From contig JAGSHR010000108.1 of assembly GCA_029855985.1 (NCBI GenBank), positions 1 to 9,468 on the forward strand: a DNA stretch of 9,468 nucleotides. The letters run 5' to 3'. Of this stretch, positions 8,139 through 9,468 are shown piece by piece; position 1 is the stretch's first letter; each line of letters starts with the position of its first letter. This DNA is from Candidatus Njordarchaeota archaeon (GTDB lineage Archaea > Thermoproteota > JANJXX01 > Panguiarchaeales > Panguiarchaeaceae). Below the pieces are notes generated by a model. The model was not told the DNA's origin and did not search any database. It worked only from the letters and a program-made list of their open reading frames with translations. A program made the translations under genes and the position numbers.

Positions 8139-8916
8139 CGTTTTCTATCACCTCAAACATGCCTAAACCTTTCGGGTTTCCATATAATAAGCCAGCATAA
8201 TATCCCACTTTGATAAGGGTCTTGGGTCCTCGAAGAAGGTATTTACCCGTCCACCCTTCAAGAACCTTCCTTTTCGTACCCCTTCCATAAACAAAAACAA
8301 CTTTATCCCTTATGTCATCAACCTCTAAGGGGTAAATTTTAACCCCCCTCTTAATATTACGCTTAGGAAGAAGCTTATGTTGAACCGCAACCATGTATTT
8401 ATTAAACAAATTCATATTTAAAAGTTCAACAAAAGCAGGCTCCCACGGAGAGTAAAACCTCGTTTTTTTAATTCCCCCCGGAGTAACATAAGTGCGCTGA
8501 GCAACCATAGGGGAAAGCATCCTAATGACAACAGAAGAGGAAAACCTAGGAGCACCAACATTTTCCACAAAATCCAGATCAAAAGACGCTTCCCCCAACC
8601 TAACAGAACCCCTATCCAATACCCCCTCGACGAAATCACGAATAAAACGTCCCCACAAACTAGAAACATAGAAAAAACCCTCACCATCCAAAAACAAAAA
8701 AGGAACACCCGAACGCCTAACAAACGACAAATCACCAAAAATCCTACTAAAAACAAAAAGCTTAAACCTACGCTTTCCTAAAACAAAACCTCGATTATGG
8801 AGAAACTCTCTCAAATCATCAGACAAAACAGAATAAATAAAAGAAGCCAACAAGTGATTATAATTCGCGGGAAAATAACCAGAACCCCTAAAAACAAGCC
8901 TAACCCTACCAACCAA
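8125..8916 (-). CDS. cas6: CRISPR RNA endoribonuclease Cas6
   Basis: Cas6 cuts pre-crRNA within each repeat to leave an eight-base 5' handle. The protein shows the early beta strand VRLVFRG, then YFPANYNHLLASFIY, whose His is a candidate catalytic residue, and ends with the RAMP glycine-rich loop in KVGYYAGLLYGNPKGLGMFE. I choose the TTG at 8914-8916 (263 residues): an AGAGGTG sits six bases upstream (8923-8929), the protein then begins just before strand 1 as in the family, and the promoter's TATA box would place transcription start near 8940. In-frame ATG (8950-8952) and TTG (8959-8961) starts lie at or upstream of that point, and the latter lies inside sequence shared with the other leader. 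It is the first gene of the operon. Its 5' half (8520-8916) is very T+G-rich on the coding strand. Confidence 0.92.
   Translation of the reverse strand: MVGRVRLVFRGSGYFPANYNHLLASFIYSVLSDDLREFLHNRGFVLGKRRFKLFVFSRIFGDLSFVRRSGVPFLFLDGEGFFYVSSLWGRFIRDFVEGVLDRGSVRLGEASFDLDFVENVGAPRFSSSVVIRMLSPMVAQRTYVTPGGIKKTRFYSPWEPAFVELLNMNLFNKYMVAVQHKLLPKRNIKRGVKIYPLEVDDIRDKVVFVYGRGTKRKVLEGWTGKYLLRGPKTLIKVGYYAGLLYGNPKGLGMFEVIENDSKY
8147..8154 (-). promoter_or_regulatory. Shine-Dalgarno that fixes the upstream cas8b start
   Basis: GAGGTGAT, eight bases matching the usual anti-SD complement, lies inside the cas6 3' end. It is eight bases from the ATT at 8136-8138 and five from the preceding ACG. The conventional GTG start at 7992-7994 is over 150 bases downstream, so this site argues for initiation at the non-standard codon. 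Confidence 0.65.
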
Positions 8917-8922
8917 TTTAAG

Positions 8923-8929
8923 CACCTCT
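8923..8929 (-). promoter_or_regulatory. Shine-Dalgarno for the inner cas6 start
   Basis: AGAGGTG lies six bases before the TTG at 8914-8916. Neither of the two upstream in-frame starts has a comparable site, so this decides the cas6 start in favour of the shorter protein. Confidence 0.55.
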
Positions 8930-8953
8930 GTTTCTTTTAGCGAAGAAAACATT

Positions 8954-9051
8954 TCGACCAAGTTTAAATACTAACACCCACAAATACAATAATCGAAAAA
9001 CAAAAAAATAAAAACAAAAACAAACCAATACAATAATAAAGTAATCCCAGT
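8954..9051 (+). promoter_or_regulatory. Leader and promoter of the right CRISPR array
   Basis: This 98-base AT-rich stretch directly precedes the first repeat of the right array. Its first 27 bases are identical to the left leader in inverted orientation, and a further 15 bases (8986-9000) match the left copy at 136-150. The last five bases, CCAGT, abut the repeat exactly as in the left leader. The rest is A- and C-rich with very little G. It should start pre-crRNA transcription and define the spacer insertion point; its left edge lies within about 40 bases of the preferred cas6 start, so it also serves as the cas operon's upstream region. Confidence 0.88.
8963..8970. promoter_or_regulatory. 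TATA-like box, probably shared by right array and cas6 operon
   Basis: TTTAAATA on the plus strand matches the archaeal TATA consensus, and its core TTTAAA is palindromic. About 25 bases to the right (near 8990) lies the leader's second conserved box, a likely array start. About 25 bases to the left (near 8940) is just upstream of the cas6 SD and TTG. It could therefore drive both directions. This is inferred from position and sequence only. Confidence 0.5.
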
Positions 9052-9468
9052 GTTTTCATAGTACCTAAAAGGGCTTGAAACTTTGTGCCTCTACTTCAGA
9101 GCCTTCTTCGATTATACGTTTTCATAGTACCTAAAAGGGCTTGAAACTAACTACCATGGAATTCACCTCTACCACTACTCAAAGTTTTCATAGTACCTAA
9201 AAGGGCTTGAAACTAACTTATCTCCGCGTATTCAAATGGTAAATCAAGAAGTTTTCATAGTACCTAAAAGGGCTTGAAACTCTCTATCTTATAAATATTC
9301 GAATCAAGAATGCCAGGTTTTCATAGTACCTAAAAGGGCTTGAAACATCTTATTGGGAAGTCGATGTCAATTTTCAATATTGGTTTTCATAGTACCTAAA
9401 AGGGCTTGAAACAAGCTATACAAGAAGGATACAGCATTGACTAAGGAAGTTTTCATAGTACCTAAAAG
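9052..9468 (+). CRISPR. Right CRISPR array, leader end (six full repeats plus one partial)
   Basis: Identical 30-base repeats, beginning GTTTTCATAG and ending GGGCTTGAAAC, lie at 9052-9081, 9118-9147, 9184-9213, 9251-9280, 9317-9346 and 9383-9412. A seventh (9449-9468, 20 bases) is cut by the window edge. The six spacers are 36, 36, 37, 36, 36 and 36 bases. Orientation follows from the GAAAC repeat end and the conserved leader on the left, so the spacer at 9082-9117 is the newest. No repeat in view carries a change, which fits the leader-proximal end of an active array. Cas6 cleavage should leave the handle CTTGAAAC. By eye I saw no spacer matching the rest of the window. Confidence 0.99.

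Noticed and set aside
9082..9448. Self-targeting spacers against the cas genes in this window.
   Set aside because: No match was seen by eye; shared short strings such as ATCAAGAA in two spacers are chance-level. A search against the full genome and viruses would be needed to identify targets.
9052..9468. A strong hairpin in the repeat that would fix transcription direction.
   Set aside because: Only a few base pairs (CCT with AGG, or the GTTTTCA and TTGAAAC ends) are visible, so direction was taken from the GAAAC end and the leader.
1..9468. A novel defence or accessory system hidden among the cas genes.
   Set aside because: Every sizeable frame is accounted for by a standard I-B component with intact motifs, and the remaining space is leaders and repeats.

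Overview
The window holds a complete class 1, subtype I-B CRISPR-Cas locus. Eight cas genes lie on the minus strand between two CRISPR arrays that point away from each other. DNA is AT-rich, the proteins are rich in Lys, Ile and Phe, and Shine-Dalgarno sequences of the GAGGTG type are frequent. Both array leaders carry the same TTTAAATA box, which fits an archaeal TATA element, so an archaeon, possibly thermophilic, is the best guess. From memory, the repeats also resemble those of some thermophilic bacterial I-B loci, so a bacterium is not excluded.

Layout, left to right: the end of a CRISPR array transcribed leftwards (1-84), its leader (85-181), then cas2, cas1, cas4, cas3, cas5, cas7, cas8b and cas6 (219-8916), then the leader of a second array (8954-9051), then that array, transcribed rightwards (9052 to the window edge). 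Transcription order of the operon is cas6-cas8b-cas7-cas5-cas3-cas4-cas1-cas2, with overlapping or tightly spaced genes throughout. No gene-free stretch exceeds 300 bases, and no transposon, tRNA or rRNA was seen.

Functionally, Cas6 should process both arrays' transcripts. Cas8b, Cas7 and Cas5, plus a probable internally translated Cas11, form the Cascade effector. Cas3 (HD nuclease plus helicase) degrades the target. Cas4, Cas1 and Cas2 acquire spacers. The two leaders share 27 identical bases, a second shared box, the same length and the same junction bases, so one adaptation machine probably serves both arrays.

The system is a known type rather than a new one. The points worth a second look are: cas8b appears to start at an ATT codon, 48 codons upstream of its first conventional start; the cas6 promoter and right-array promoter seem to share one palindromic TATA box; the array-sense strand is strongly A+C-rich for roughly 500-600 bases behind each leader, in mirror image and regardless of gene direction; and the two arrays have repeats that differ at two fixed positions.
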